From: Arenibacter sp. ARW7G5Y1
Lineage (GTDB): Bacteria; Bacteroidota; Bacteroidia; Flavobacteriales; Flavobacteriaceae
DNA length: 64,000 nucleotides
Assembly: GCF_003201775.1 (NCBI RefSeq)
Contig: NZ_QJJZ01000020.1
Location: 1-64,000, forward strand
Reading direction: 5' to 3'
A model generated the notes under the pieces. That model searched no databases. It was not told the DNA's origin and was given only the letters and a program-made list of their open reading frames with translations. The position numbers were made by a program, and so were the translations under genes. Shown here in pieces: positions 51,767 through 60,864 of the stretch (within the stretch, counting starts at the first letter, position 1; each line of letters starts with the position of its first letter).

Positions 51767-53161
51767 TTAAACTTCCCTATTCTCGTCCCAGGCCTCCAAA
51801 TAATCGGCTACAGCCTTTACAAACATTCCTCCCAAAGCCCCGTTCACTACCCTGTGATCATAACTATGGGACAAATACATCTTACTTCGAATGGCTATAA
51901 AATCGCCCTCTTTGGTTTCGACTACTGCGGGTATTTTACGTATAGCCCCCAATGCCAATATACCCACTTGTGGTTGATTGATAATTGGCGTACCAAAAAC
52001 ACTACCAAAGGTACCCACATTGGTAACGGTATAGGTACCATCCTTCACCTCTTCTGGTTTTAACGCATTATTCCTTGCCCTCTTGGCCAAATCGTTGACC
52101 GCTTTGGCCATACCTACCAGATTTAACTGATCGGCGTTTTTAATCACGGGAACAATCAAATTTCCATCGGGCAAGGCCGCTGCCATACCAATATTGATAT
52201 TCTTTTTCTTTATGATGGTATCGCCATCCAAGGATATATTCACCATGGGATACTTTTTTAAGGCAATGGCCACCGCTTCCATAAAGATAGGGGTAAAGGT
52301 TAGTTTCTCGCCTTCCCTTCTTTCAAAGGCATCCTTGACCTTATTTCTCCAATTGACCACGTTGGTCACATCAACCTCAACAAAACTTTGCACGTGGGCC
52401 GAAGTAGCAACACTTGCTGTCATATGCTGGACAATCAATTTACCCATACGTGTCAAAGGAATATGCTCGTCGCCATTAATTGGCAGCTCCTTCTCCAAAG
52501 TCGGTTTAACCTCCTCCTGTTTTGTTTCCTCCTTTTTGTCGGGAACAGGTTTGGCAACTTGTTCCTCCATTTCTACCACAGGCATTGCATTCTCTTGCTT
52601 TTTCTCCTGAAAAGGCTGCCCTTGGCCCACCTTGCCCGAAGCAACATAATCCAAAATATCGTTTTTGGTTACCCTACCCTCACTTCCAGTGCCATTTATG
52701 GTATCCAACTCCGCCAAGGTAATTCCCTCCTGCTTTGCTATATTTTTTACCAAGGGAGAATAAAAACGATCGGTTCCACTATAATCAATTACCGGCGCGC
52801 TAGTACTTTCCTTGGCACTCAAAACCGCAACTTCCAATTCCTCTACCACTTTGTTCGAAACATCATCCTTTACAGAAACACTATGACCATCCCCTTCATT
52901 ATCAGACTCTAATCCGCTTCCATTTATTTCTATAATGGCAACGGTCTGGCCTACTTTAACAACATCGTCTATTTTGAATAATTTCTCCACTAAAATGCCA
53001 TCTACCTCGCTAGGAACCTCAGAATCTACCTTATCCGTGGCTATTTCAAAAACGGCTTCATCCATTTCTATGGTATCGCCAACTTCCTTCAGCCATGAGG
53101 TAAGTGTTGCCTCTGCAACACTTTCTCCCATTTGTGGTAATTTTAGCTCAAATTTTGACAT
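51767..53161 (-). CDS. Dihydrolipoamide acyltransferase (E2) of a 2-oxo acid dehydrogenase
   Basis: The core acyl-transferase of a 2-oxo acid dehydrogenase, probably the branched-chain type. The 464 residues have one lipoyl domain (1-80, lipoyl Lys44 in ATDKV), a variable linker, an E3/E1-binding domain (about 130-168, YSPLVKNIAKQEGITLAEL), a charged linker and a catalytic domain (about 235-464) ending with SYDHRVVNG, the His/Asp active site. No E1 or E3 gene is adjacent; in many flavobacteria E1 is a fused gene elsewhere. Confidence 0.92.
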   Translation of the reverse strand: MSKFELKLPQMGESVAEATLTSWLKEVGDTIEMDEAVFEIATDKVDSEVPSEVDGILVEKLFKIDDVVKVGQTVAIIEINGSGLESDNEGDGHSVSVKDDVSNKVVEELEVAVLSAKESTSAPVIDYSGTDRFYSPLVKNIAKQEGITLAELDTINGTGSEGRVTKNDILDYVASGKVGQGQPFQEKKQENAMPVVEMEEQVAKPVPDKKEETKQEEVKPTLEKELPINGDEHIPLTRMGKLIVQHMTASVATSAHVQSFVEVDVTNVVNWRNKVKDAFERREGEKLTFTPIFMEAVAIALKKYPMVNISLDGDTIIKKKNINIGMAAALPDGNLIVPVIKNADQLNLVGMAKAVNDLAKRARNNALKPEEVKDGTYTVTNVGTFGSVFGTPIINQPQVGILALGAIRKIPAVVETKEGDFIAIRSKMYLSHSYDHRVVNGALGGMFVKAVADYLEAWDENREV

Positions 53162-53259
53162 ATCCTTATTTAATACACTTGTAATGATTAATAAATTGCA
53201 AAACTAACAAATAAAAGGTCGTATTTTTGATTTTTATTCATTCTTTTTACTAACAACCC

Positions 53260-53877
53260 CTATACTTTTAATGAATTCTCAAACGGAATTCTATTCAGAA
53301 TACTTCTCCCCAAAGTTACCTCATCCGCATACTCCAATTCATCTCCCACCGCAATGCCCCTTGCAATGGTTGAAGTTTTTATGTCCAGACCTTCTAATTG
53401 CCTGTAAATATAAAAGTTGGTGGTATCCCCCTCCATAGTAGAGCTTAATGCGAATATTAATTCCTTTATTTTTCCCCGTTTTGCTTTGTCCACCAAGGAA
53501 TAAATAGACAGATCCTGGGGCCCAACACCTTCCATAGGGGAGATTTTCCCTCCTAGGACATGGTACAACCCTAAAAACTGACCTGTATTCTCTATGGCCA
53601 TCACATCCCGAATATCCTCTACCACACAAACAAGACTTTCGTCCCTTCTGGGGTTTGAACATATCTCACACACCTCCACATCGGAAATATTATGGCAATT
53701 TTTACAGAATTTGATATTGTCCTTTAAATTGATCAATGCATTTGCCAATCTAGCGGTTTGCTCCTTTGGCTGTTTTAAGAGATGTAGGACCAACCTCAGC
53801 GCGGTACGTTTTCCTATACCTGGTAATTGGGACATCTCATAGACCGCATTTTCCAATAATTTAGATGAAAATTCCAT
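53260..53877 (-). CDS. recR: Recombination mediator protein RecR
   Basis: Works with RecO/RecF to load RecA at single-strand gaps. The 205 residues (from [15 protein letters not shown] two codons upstream is less likely) show the helix-hairpin-helix [20 protein letters not shown], a four-cysteine zinc finger ([16 protein letters not shown]), and the Toprim domain with [15 protein letters not shown] and [16 protein letters not shown]. Length is normal. Confidence 0.95.
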   Translation of the reverse strand: MEFSSKLLENAVYEMSQLPGIGKRTALRLVLHLLKQPKEQTARLANALINLKDNIKFCKNCHNISDVEVCEICSNPRRDESLVCVVEDIRDVMAIENTGQFLGLYHVLGGKISPMEGVGPQDLSIYSLVDKAKRGKIKELIFALSSTMEGDTTNFYIYRQLEGLDIKTSTIARGIAVGDELEYADEVTLGRSILNRIPFENSLKV

Positions 53878-53922
53878 AACCACAAAATTACAATTTTATA
53901 CCATTAATTTAAGGCATTCCCA

Positions 53923-54156
53923 CTAAAAGTAAATTTCAAGCATTTTACAATTCATATCATCAAGGCCCAACGATAAATACTTGCCATTAGTTTTAAATGT
54001 GAATATGCCCTGCAAATTGAATGTTGGCAAATCACCTTTCTTATCGTACCATTTTCCACTGTAAATGCTTTCCCAATATTTGCTTACCATTTGTCGAAAC
54101 AAATAACCTTTCATCGATAGGCAACTCAATACGTTATAAATAATTTTCAGATTCAA
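53923..54156 (-). CDS. Short hypothetical open frame
   Basis: A 77-codon frame without a recognised family. Its later part (WYDKKGDLPTFNLQGIFTFKTNGKYLSLGLDD) has balanced composition and could be a beta-rich fragment of a larger lost gene or a real small protein. An internal ATG (about 54114) is an alternative start. No promoter or operon link is evident. Confidence 0.3.
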   Translation of the reverse strand: MNLKIIYNVLSCLSMKGYLFRQMVSKYWESIYSGKWYDKKGDLPTFNLQGIFTFKTNGKYLSLGLDDMNCKMLEIYF

Positions 54157-54656
54157 AACAGTCCATCAAATTGACCCCTAATTCACACAGGTGTAACAAG
54201 GCATATGGAACCAACACAAGGAACAATCTTCTTACATTCTGATTTACAACAAATTAAACACACACCCTACAACATACATTTCACAATCCACTCCCTGAGA
54301 CTTGTATTTATTAATACCAAATGCTATCAATTTAAAGTCGTTTTACAGGAAATTAAGATAAAGTTGTGAGTGGTATATTTTGATAATAAAATAATTAACC
54401 CTTATTTTGTTCAAGGCATAGTTCCCCCAGTCCTATAGCCGCAATGCAATTTGAATTTATTGGCTTATTTCTTAAAAAGAACGGCACCCAAAAATTGGTG
54501 TTAACACTCTGCTATATTGAAGTTAAAGTGTGTTAATACTTGTAAGAAGGTAATGGAATATTCGTACTTTAAGGTGTATATAAAAATTTTGGTCATTGAT
54601 AACGCTATATATTTATAGTTAATGGTTAGTGTTTAGTATAGTCTATCAATGAAAGA
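54157..54656. other. AT-rich intergenic region without a recognised gene
   Basis: About 500 bp with only very short open frames, none with a family signature. No tRNA or known RNA motif is seen. It ends at a terminator-like hairpin (54657-54690), so a short unrecognised plus-strand transcript is possible but not shown. Confidence 0.5.
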
Positions 54657-54690
54657 AACCCGGGACATATGTTCCGGGTTTTGTTTTTGT
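54657..54690 (+). terminator. Terminator-like hairpin upstream of the fabH stop
   Basis: AACCCGG pairs with CCGGGTT, with ACAT/ATGT extending the stem, followed on the plus strand by TTTTGTTTTT. On the minus strand the tail is weaker (TTTCTTTC). It may end fabH transcripts, or a plus-strand transcript from the gene-free stretch to its left. Confidence 0.6.
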
Positions 54691-54710
54691 ATATTATAAT
54701 TTTGAATCCT

Positions 54711-55721
54711 TTACCACCTTATTATAGCGCTGCCCCAAGTAAATCCGCTACCAAAAGCGGCTAGCACTACCAAATCCCCAGACTTGATTTTTCCCTGCTC
54801 CCAAGCTTCGGTCAAAGCAATGGGTATGGAAGCTGCAGTAGTATTGCCGTATTTCATAATATTATTGAATACCTGATCATCCCCTAGCCCGAATTTCTTT
54901 TGGATATATTGGGATATCCTCAGATTGGCCTGATGTGGTACCAACATATCTATTTCCTTTGCCTCAAGATTGTTGGCCTTTAATCCTTCAATGATTACTT
55001 CATTAAAACGGACCACCGCGTTCTTAAAAACAAATGGGCCGTTCATATAGGGCAAATAGGACTCATCGTTGGGGTCATTATCCTCCAAAATATCCGTTAC
55101 CCAACGCTTTCCCATTCCTGGTGCTATAAGGGACAATTCCTCGGCGTGCTGTCCTTCGGAATGCAAATGGGTGGAAAGAATGCCCTTCTGGGCGTCTTCC
55201 TCCCTACTTACGATGGCAGCCCCGGCCCCATCGCCAAAAATCACCGATACCCCCCTACCCCTGGTAGTCATGTCAAGGCCATGGGAATGTAGCTCGGAGC
55301 CGATTACCAAAACATTTTTATACATCCCAGTTTTTACATATTGATCGGCAATAGACAAGGCATAAATAAATCCAGAGCATTGGTTGCGCACATCCAGGGC
55401 TCCAACGGTCTTTATATCCAAATCCCTTTGTACCAAGACCCCGGGACCAGGAAAATAGTAATCGGGACTCAATGTGGCAAAAACAATGAAATCGATATCA
55501 TTTTTATCTATTCCAGAGCGTTCTATAGCAATCTTTGCCGCTTTAACCCCCATAGTGGTAGTGGTATCCCCGTCGCCTTTTTTAACATGCCGTCTTTCCT
55601 GGATACCGGTACGCTCCTGAATCCAAGCATCATTGGTGTCCATTATTTTAGACAAATCATCGTTGGTAACCACATTTTTTGGTACATAGTAACCAAGACC
55701 CGTTATTTTTGAATTGAACAT
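54711..55721 (-). CDS. 3-oxoacyl-ACP synthase III (FabH-type)
   Basis: Condenses acyl-CoA with malonyl-ACP to start fatty-acid synthesis. The 336 residues have the thiolase fold and the full Cys-His-Asn triad: Cys115 in RNQCSGF, His263 in VPHQANLR and Asn293 in YGNTTAAS. Length is normal, or slightly longer than E. coli FabH. No plsX or rpmF is adjacent, which are the usual neighbours of the principal fabH, so this may be a second synthase with a special primer. Confidence 0.9.
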   Translation of the reverse strand: MFNSKITGLGYYVPKNVVTNDDLSKIMDTNDAWIQERTGIQERRHVKKGDGDTTTTMGVKAAKIAIERSGIDKNDIDFIVFATLSPDYYFPGPGVLVQRDLDIKTVGALDVRNQCSGFIYALSIADQYVKTGMYKNVLVIGSELHSHGLDMTTRGRGVSVIFGDGAGAAIVSREEDAQKGILSTHLHSEGQHAEELSLIAPGMGKRWVTDILEDNDPNDESYLPYMNGPFVFKNAVVRFNEVIIEGLKANNLEAKEIDMLVPHQANLRISQYIQKKFGLGDDQVFNNIMKYGNTTAASIPIALTEAWEQGKIKSGDLVVLAAFGSGFTWGSAIIRW

Positions 55722-55743
55722 CTGTTGGAAAATTAAGTTATTA

Positions 55744-55759
55744 GGGAGCCAAGGCTCCC
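55744..55759. other. GC-rich hairpin between fabH and htpG
   Basis: GGGAGCC (55744-55750) pairs with GGCTCCC (55753-55759). It lies 22 nt upstream of the fabH start and so falls in the probable 5' leader of fabH. Plus-strand sequence after it is CTCTTTTTC, which also resembles a weak terminator. Confidence 0.4.
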
Positions 55760-55923
55760 CTCTTTTTCTATTATAAAATCTAAAATATGGGAAATAATTT
55801 TAGTTACATCCAATTTAAATAAAAATATATTGGAATATAATGATATTGATCATAAGGCCATTGGGAGAATTTCAATACACACAATGGCATTTGGAGTATT
55901 TTCAACCCCCTAAAAAATGTCAG

Positions 55924-55954
55924 TTTGTCACTTCCACCAACAATGGTATTTTTT
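55924..55954 (+). promoter_or_regulatory. Promoter of htpG
   Basis: TTTG (55924-55927), a 19-nt spacer and TATTTTTT (55947-55954), followed by TTG. This is close to the consensus TTTG, 19 nt, TAnnTTTG. The leader would be about 35 nt. Confidence 0.55.
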
Positions 55955-55993
55955 TTGACAGTGTTAAGTCGTTAAACTAAAAAATATAGAAGT

Positions 55994-57880
55994 ATGGCCA
56001 CAGGCAAGATCAATGTTTCCGTAGAGAACATATTTCCGCTCATAAAAAAATTCCTTTACAGCGACCATGAAATATTTTTACGGGAGCTTATTTCGAATGC
56101 AACAGATGCAACCTTAAAACTTAAGCACCTTACCACCATTGGAGAAGCCAAGGTTGAATATGGAAATCCACTTATCGAGGTAAAGATCGATAAGGAGGGA
56201 AAAAAGATCCATATCATTGATGAAGGTGTAGGTATGACCGAGGAGGAAGTACAAAAATACATCAATGAAATTGCATTTTCCGGGGCTGAAGAATTCTTGG
56301 ACAAATACAAGGATTCTGCCAAGGACTCAGGAATTATTGGCCATTTTGGACTTGGGTTTTATTCGGCCTTCATGGTAGCATCCAAAGTGGAAATTATCAC
56401 CAAGAGTTATAAAGACGAGCCTGCAGCACATTGGATCTGCGATGGTTCGCCCAATTTCACCCTAAAAAAGGCCAAGAAAACCACCCGTGGTACGGAAATA
56501 ATCCTACACATCGCGGATGATTCCACAGAATTTTTGGAAGAAGGTAAGATTGGCACACTACTTCGAAAATACAACAAGTTTATGCCAATCCCGATTAAGT
56601 TTGGGACTACAACGGAAACTCTTCCCAAACCCGAAGGAGCAAAAGAAGAAGACCCTGCACCTACAAAAGAGGTAGACAATATAATTAACAACCCCAACCC
56701 GGCATGGACCAAACAGCCAACGGAATTGAAGGAGGAGGATTATAAGGAATTCTATAGGGAACTCTACCCAATGCAATTTGAGGAACCTTTATTTCACATA
56801 CACTTAAACGTTGATTATCCTTTTAACCTTACAGGGATTTTATATTTCCCAAAACTCACCAATGATTTAAATACCCAAAAGGATAGGATTCAATTATACC
56901 AAAATCAGGTATTTGTCACTGACAACGTGGAAGGAATCGTCCCTGAATTTTTGACCATGCTCAGAGGGGTCATCGATTCTCCGGATATACCGTTGAACGT
57001 TAGTAGGTCTTACTTGCAGGCCGATGGTGCGGTCAAGAAAATATCGACCTATATCACCCGTAAAGTTGCCGATAAATTAAGCTCTTTATTTAAAAATAAC
57101 AGAGAAGATTTTGAGGCAAAATGGAACGATATCAAAATCGTTATCGAATATGGTATGCTTTCGGAAGACAAGTTCTTTGAAAAAGCGGATAAATTTGCAT
57201 TGTACCCAACTGTGGACGGCGCCTTCTATACTTTTGAGGAACTACAGGAAAAAATAAAGTCGAACCAAACGGACAAGGACGATAAATTAGTAATCCTTTA
57301 TGCCTCCAATAAGGAGGAACAGCACAGTTATATAGAGGCTGCCAAGGCCAAAGGATTCGAGGTCTTACTGTTGGATTCGCCTATAGTATCGCATTTAATG
57401 CAGAAACTGGAAACCTCCAAGGAGAAAATTTCATTTGCACGTGTGGATGCGGATCACTTGGACAATCTCATCAAAAAAGAGGACACCCAAATTTCCAAGC
57501 TGTCCGATGAGGAGAAAGAAGTCTTAAAAACCGATATCGAGACTGCCATCAACAATAAAAGCTATACCGTTCAATTGGAGGCCATGGATAGTAACTCCTC
57601 TCCGTTCATTATAACGGAACCTGAGTTTATGAGGCGTATGAAAGAAATGCAGCAAACCGGCGGTGGTGGAATGTTCGGTATGGGAAATATGCCGGAAATG
57701 TACAATTTGGTAGTGAATACAAATCACGAGTTGGTTTCGGAGATTTTAAACACAAAAACGACCAAGAAGAAAGAGCGACTCATTAACCAGTCCCTTGATC
57801 TGGCACGTTTGTCCAAAGGTCTATTGAAAGGTGAGGAACTTACCAAATTCATTAAAAGAAGTTATGAAATGGTGAAATAA
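55994..57880 (+). CDS. htpG: Molecular chaperone HtpG (Hsp90)
   Basis: A dimeric ATP-dependent chaperone. The 628 residues show the GHKL ATP-binding domain with FLRELISNATDA, DEGVGMTEEE and IGHFGLGFYSAF, the middle domain with DNVEGIVPEFLTMLRGVIDSPDIPLNVSRSYLQ-type sequence and the catalytic arginine there, and a C-terminal dimerisation domain. It is followed 20 nt later by a very strong terminator. Confidence 0.96.
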   Translation: MATGKINVSVENIFPLIKKFLYSDHEIFLRELISNATDATLKLKHLTTIGEAKVEYGNPLIEVKIDKEGKKIHIIDEGVGMTEEEVQKYINEIAFSGAEEFLDKYKDSAKDSGIIGHFGLGFYSAFMVASKVEIITKSYKDEPAAHWICDGSPNFTLKKAKKTTRGTEIILHIADDSTEFLEEGKIGTLLRKYNKFMPIPIKFGTTTETLPKPEGAKEEDPAPTKEVDNIINNPNPAWTKQPTELKEEDYKEFYRELYPMQFEEPLFHIHLNVDYPFNLTGILYFPKLTNDLNTQKDRIQLYQNQVFVTDNVEGIVPEFLTMLRGVIDSPDIPLNVSRSYLQADGAVKKISTYITRKVADKLSSLFKNNREDFEAKWNDIKIVIEYGMLSEDKFFEKADKFALYPTVDGAFYTFEELQEKIKSNQTDKDDKLVILYASNKEEQHSYIEAAKAKGFEVLLLDSPIVSHLMQKLETSKEKISFARVDADHLDNLIKKEDTQISKLSDEEKEVLKTDIETAINNKSYTVQLEAMDSNSSPFIITEPEFMRRMKEMQQTGGGGMFGMGNMPEMYNLVVNTNHELVSEILNTKTTKKKERLINQSLDLARLSKGLLKGEELTKFIKRSYEMVK

Positions 57881-57900
57881 TCATTTTTCACAGACAATTT

Positions 57901-57936
57901 AGAGGCTGAATTACTTAGGTAATTCAGCCTCTTTTA
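57901..57936 (+). terminator. Terminator after htpG
   Basis: AGAGGCTGAATTAC (57901-57914) pairs perfectly with GTAATTCAGCCTCT (57919-57932), loop TTAG, followed by TTTTA. Fourteen base pairs make it the strongest terminator in the window. Confidence 0.9.
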
Positions 57937-57952
57937 TTTATATCTTTACCCA

Positions 57953-58312
57953 ATGGATTTCCCTTGGCACCTTTACCTTCTAGGATTTATTTATGTCATT
58001 GCCGGTATCATGCATTTTATGGTTCCCAAAATATACCTGAGAATAATGCCCAGGTATTTGCCCCATCATAGGCTCTTGGTATTCCTAAGTGGACTGGCCG
58101 AAATTCTTCTGGGCATAGGCCTATGCTTTCCTGCAACCAAAAATGTTTCCATTATCGGCATTTTATTAATGTTGACCATATTTCTATTGGTACACCTCTA
58201 TATGTTGAAGGGCAAAAAGGAAGGAGCAGGTATCCCAAAGTGGATCTTACTTCTTAGAATCCCACTTCAATTTGTCCTTATGTACTGGGCGTATACTTAT
58301 TTAGGCCTATAA
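57953..58312 (+). CDS. DoxX-like membrane protein
   Basis: A 119-residue integral membrane protein with four hydrophobic helices (about 6-24, 44-61, 65-85, 96-115), and the FIYVIAGIMHFMVPKIYLRIMP and GLAEILLGIG segments of the DoxX/MauE-like family. The biochemical role is unknown. The gene begins only 20 nt after the htpG terminator stem, so its promoter (TATCTTTA near 57941) would partly overlap the terminator. Confidence 0.8.
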   Translation: MDFPWHLYLLGFIYVIAGIMHFMVPKIYLRIMPRYLPHHRLLVFLSGLAEILLGIGLCFPATKNVSIIGILLMLTIFLLVHLYMLKGKKEGAGIPKWILLLRIPLQFVLMYWAYTYLGL

Positions 58313-58486
58313 ATTGATTGCACCCTCCGTTCCACAGTTGCCCCCTACATCTGCACCTTCTAGGTGGACATTGCTACTCTTACTAGTTTTAGGTTGCCAA
58401 TAATTTTACTATGTGATTCGATTAAATTTTAATATTATTATGTTCCGTCAACAATATTATAATAGGAGTATTTCTATCTTTATGAT

Positions 58487-59125
58487 ATGAAAATTATCTC
58501 CACCAATATTGGAAAAGTTACCAGCTTTCTCTGGAATGGCAGGGAAGAGCAAACAGGGATATTTAAATACCCTACGAACGATCCTCTTTTTCTTGGCAAA
58601 ACGGATGTTCTTAAAGACACCGTTATAGATAGGGAGCATCATGCTGGAATCAACAAAGCCTGTTATCTCTTTTCATCTGCTCACTACCCATTTTGGAAAA
58701 CAAGGTATCCAGTATTGAATTGGGACTGGGGAATGTTCGGAGAAAACCTTACTGTGGAGGGTATGGATGAATCCCAAATGAGGATCGGTGACATATACAG
58801 CATCGGTAGTGCGTTGGTACAGGTTTCACAACCTAGGGAACCTTGTTATAAGTTAGGGGTACGCTTTAATGATCCCAAAATTTTAAAGCAATTTGTAGAT
58901 TTTGGATATTCGGGCACTTATGTACGTATTTTACAGGAAGGCCCTGTAAAAAAAGAGGACCCCTTAATTTTGGTCGAAAGATCCGAAAACACCCTTACCG
59001 TAAAGGAGTGCTTCCAAATAATTCTTTCGAAAGAAAAGGACCCCTTAATATTACAAAAGGCCATCAACAACCCGGCATTACCGCAATATAAAAGGGATCG
59101 ACTTAAAAAATTTTTATCCCTATAA
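58487..59125 (+). CDS. MOSC-domain protein (YiiM-type)
   Basis: A 212-residue protein of the YiiM branch of MOSC domains, which handle molybdenum cofactor-bound or sulfur-containing substrates such as N-hydroxylated compounds. Family features are VDREHHAGINKACYLFS, WDWGMFGENLTVEG and the conserved cysteine in VSQPREPCYKLG (about 123). A YiiM 3-alpha domain forms the C-terminal 50 residues. It stands alone. A TATCTTTA promoter-like element lies just upstream. Confidence 0.88.
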   Translation: MKIISTNIGKVTSFLWNGREEQTGIFKYPTNDPLFLGKTDVLKDTVIDREHHAGINKACYLFSSAHYPFWKTRYPVLNWDWGMFGENLTVEGMDESQMRIGDIYSIGSALVQVSQPREPCYKLGVRFNDPKILKQFVDFGYSGTYVRILQEGPVKKEDPLILVERSENTLTVKECFQIILSKEKDPLILQKAINNPALPQYKRDRLKKFLSL

Positions 59126-59127
59126 AT

Positions 59128-59155
59128 AAAATAGGGGCCAAAGGCCCCTATTTTT
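59128..59155. terminator. Bidirectional terminator between the MOSC gene and the secreted protein gene
   Basis: AAATAGGGGCC pairs with GGCCCCTATTT around loop AAA, with T-runs on both strands. It serves two convergent genes. Confidence 0.88.
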
Positions 59156-59184
59156 CACTTTAATAGTATTTACTTTTCAATAAA

Positions 59185-59772
59185 TTAATTCACCGAAATT
59201 GTTTCGTAATAGACATTGGTGCCTTCACTTACAGATACCGTGTAATCATCCTTTACAGCAGTACTAAAGTTGAATACCTTTCCAACAACCAATTCCTTTT
59301 CAAATTTTTGGGTAAAGACAACCCTGTTGGCACTATCCACAACATTAATAACTACTGGATTTAACTTCTGGTTGAAGTAGTTCAAATAAAGAACATCCCC
59401 ATTTTTCCTAAAGAATGGTTTTGTTACTTCGTCACGGGCTATAATGTTTACCTCAGAATCCTCTACACTTATTGTGAACTCTACTGTCCTGATAAGACTT
59501 TCCATCTTTAAATAATAAAGACCTTCTTCCAATTTGGACAAATCGAACTTCTTGGTATAATCTTCATCTTCCTTAATATTCTCCATGAATATTTGATGCT
59601 TCCCGGTATCGGTCAAGGTCAATGTAGTAGATTCAGTTTGCTTATTTAACTTAAGAACCAATCTTTTGGCTTCTTTAACTGTTGTCAAGTACATTCCTGG
59701 GTCATTGGCCATTGCTAAAGTACTACTAAGTAGCAAAGCTGCCATTGCTGTTAATTTTAAAACTGCTTTCAT
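59185..59772 (-). CDS. Secreted protein of unknown function
   Basis: A 195-residue exported protein with a signal peptide (MKAVLKLTAMAALLLSSTLA, then MA). The mature chain is rich in beta-type sequence with two similar halves, each holding a strand such as KRLVLKLNKQTESTTLTL and NPVVINVVDSANRVVFTQ, like the small Ig-like modules near T9SS proteins. No sorting domain or catalytic motif is visible. It is a single gene. The start ATG is followed by a standard signal peptide, so the start is secure. Confidence 0.72.
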   Translation of the reverse strand: MKAVLKLTAMAALLLSSTLAMANDPGMYLTTVKEAKRLVLKLNKQTESTTLTLTDTGKHQIFMENIKEDEDYTKKFDLSKLEEGLYYLKMESLIRTVEFTISVEDSEVNIIARDEVTKPFFRKNGDVLYLNYFNQKLNPVVINVVDSANRVVFTQKFEKELVVGKVFNFSTAVKDDYTVSVSEGTNVYYETISVN

Positions 59773-59927
59773 AACATTTAGGATTTAATATTAATAAATC
59801 ATTTATGGGACAAATGTAGAACAGGAATTCCCCTCCCACTACTCCATAATTCCCCACTTTCTATTCTATTTTACCATCATGCAATATTAAATAATTGTTA
59901 ACAGGTTAATTTTAGACACATTTAAGT

Positions 59928-59935
59928 TAAATTTG
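59928..59935 (+). promoter_or_regulatory. -7 promoter element upstream of the AraC-alkB pair
   Basis: TAAATTTG fits TAnnTTTG and lies 56 nt before the ATG at 59992. No clear TTG partner was found at the usual distance. Confidence 0.4.
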
Positions 59936-59991
59936 CATAGAATTGTCTAAAATGGCAGTATTACCTTTACTTAACCTAATGAAATTAACAT

Positions 59992-60864
59992 ATGATACCT
60001 AAACCTACCTTTGAGGTCATAGAGCCCGACTTCGGTCATTCTTATACCTATCAACAGTTTGATGAACACACCCCTAATAAAATTGGAGTATGGCATTATC
60101 ATCCTGAAATTGAACTGGTTTATGTTAATGGAGGTTCCGGAAAGCGACAAATTGGAAGCCACGTTTCCTATTATACCGATGGCGATTTGATTTTAATAGG
60201 TTCCAACCTACCGCATTGTGGATTCACAGATGTGCTTACCGGCAACAAAAATGAAAGTGTGGTTCAAATGAAACAGGATTTTTTAGGCAACGATTTTTTC
60301 AACATCCCCGAAATGAAAAAAATTCAAAGCCTTTTTCAAATAGCCAAAGGAGGTGTAGCTTTCACAGGTAGTACCAAGAAAAAAATTGGTGAAAAAATAG
60401 AAATCATGGAATATCAGACAGATTTTCAACGTCTACTCTCCATTCTTAACATCTTAAATGAATTGGGAAATTCCAAGGAATATCAAGTATTGAACGCCCA
60501 AGGCTTTTCGCTTCAAACGGAAGTGAAGGATAATGACAGGATAAATATTGTCTTCAATTTCGTAAAAACAAACTTCAAGGAGGAAATAACACTAGAGGAG
60601 ATTTCCGATTTGGTGAGTATGACGGTACCGTCGTTCTGCAGATACTTCAAAAAAATAACAAATAAGACCTTCATACAATTTGTCAATGAGTGTAGATTGG
60701 TACATGCCTCAAAATTATTGGCAGAAAAACCCATTAGTATAACAGAAGTATGTTTTGAAAGTGGCTTCAACAATTTCTCACATTTCAACAAGTCCTTTAA
60801 AGCATTCACTGGCCAGAATCCTTCCGAATACAGAAATGAACTGAAAAGTGTACTTCAATCTTGA
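59992..60864 (+). CDS. AraC family transcriptional regulator
   Basis: A 290-residue regulator with an N-terminal cupin-type sensing domain (about 20-160, WHYHPEIELVYVNGG with the sugar/ligand-binding HxHxE-like pattern) and a C-terminal AraC double helix-turn-helix (about 185-285, SFCRYFKKITNKTFIQFVNECR, GFNNFSHFNKSFKAFTGQNPSEYR). This layout usually controls carbohydrate genes, yet the gene overlaps alkB by 4 bp, so the two are translationally coupled. Confidence 0.87.
   Translation: MIPKPTFEVIEPDFGHSYTYQQFDEHTPNKIGVWHYHPEIELVYVNGGSGKRQIGSHVSYYTDGDLILIGSNLPHCGFTDVLTGNKNESVVQMKQDFLGNDFFNIPEMKKIQSLFQIAKGGVAFTGSTKKKIGEKIEIMEYQTDFQRLLSILNILNELGNSKEYQVLNAQGFSLQTEVKDNDRINIVFNFVKTNFKEEITLEEISDLVSMTVPSFCRYFKKITNKTFIQFVNECRLVHASKLLAEKPISITEVCFESGFNNFSHFNKSFKAFTGQNPSEYRNELKSVLQS

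Noticed and set aside
52388-52912. 174-codon frame opposite the E2 acyltransferase gene
   Set aside because: Antisense shadow of a well-supported gene; its composition follows from the alanine/proline/lysine-rich linker on the other strand.
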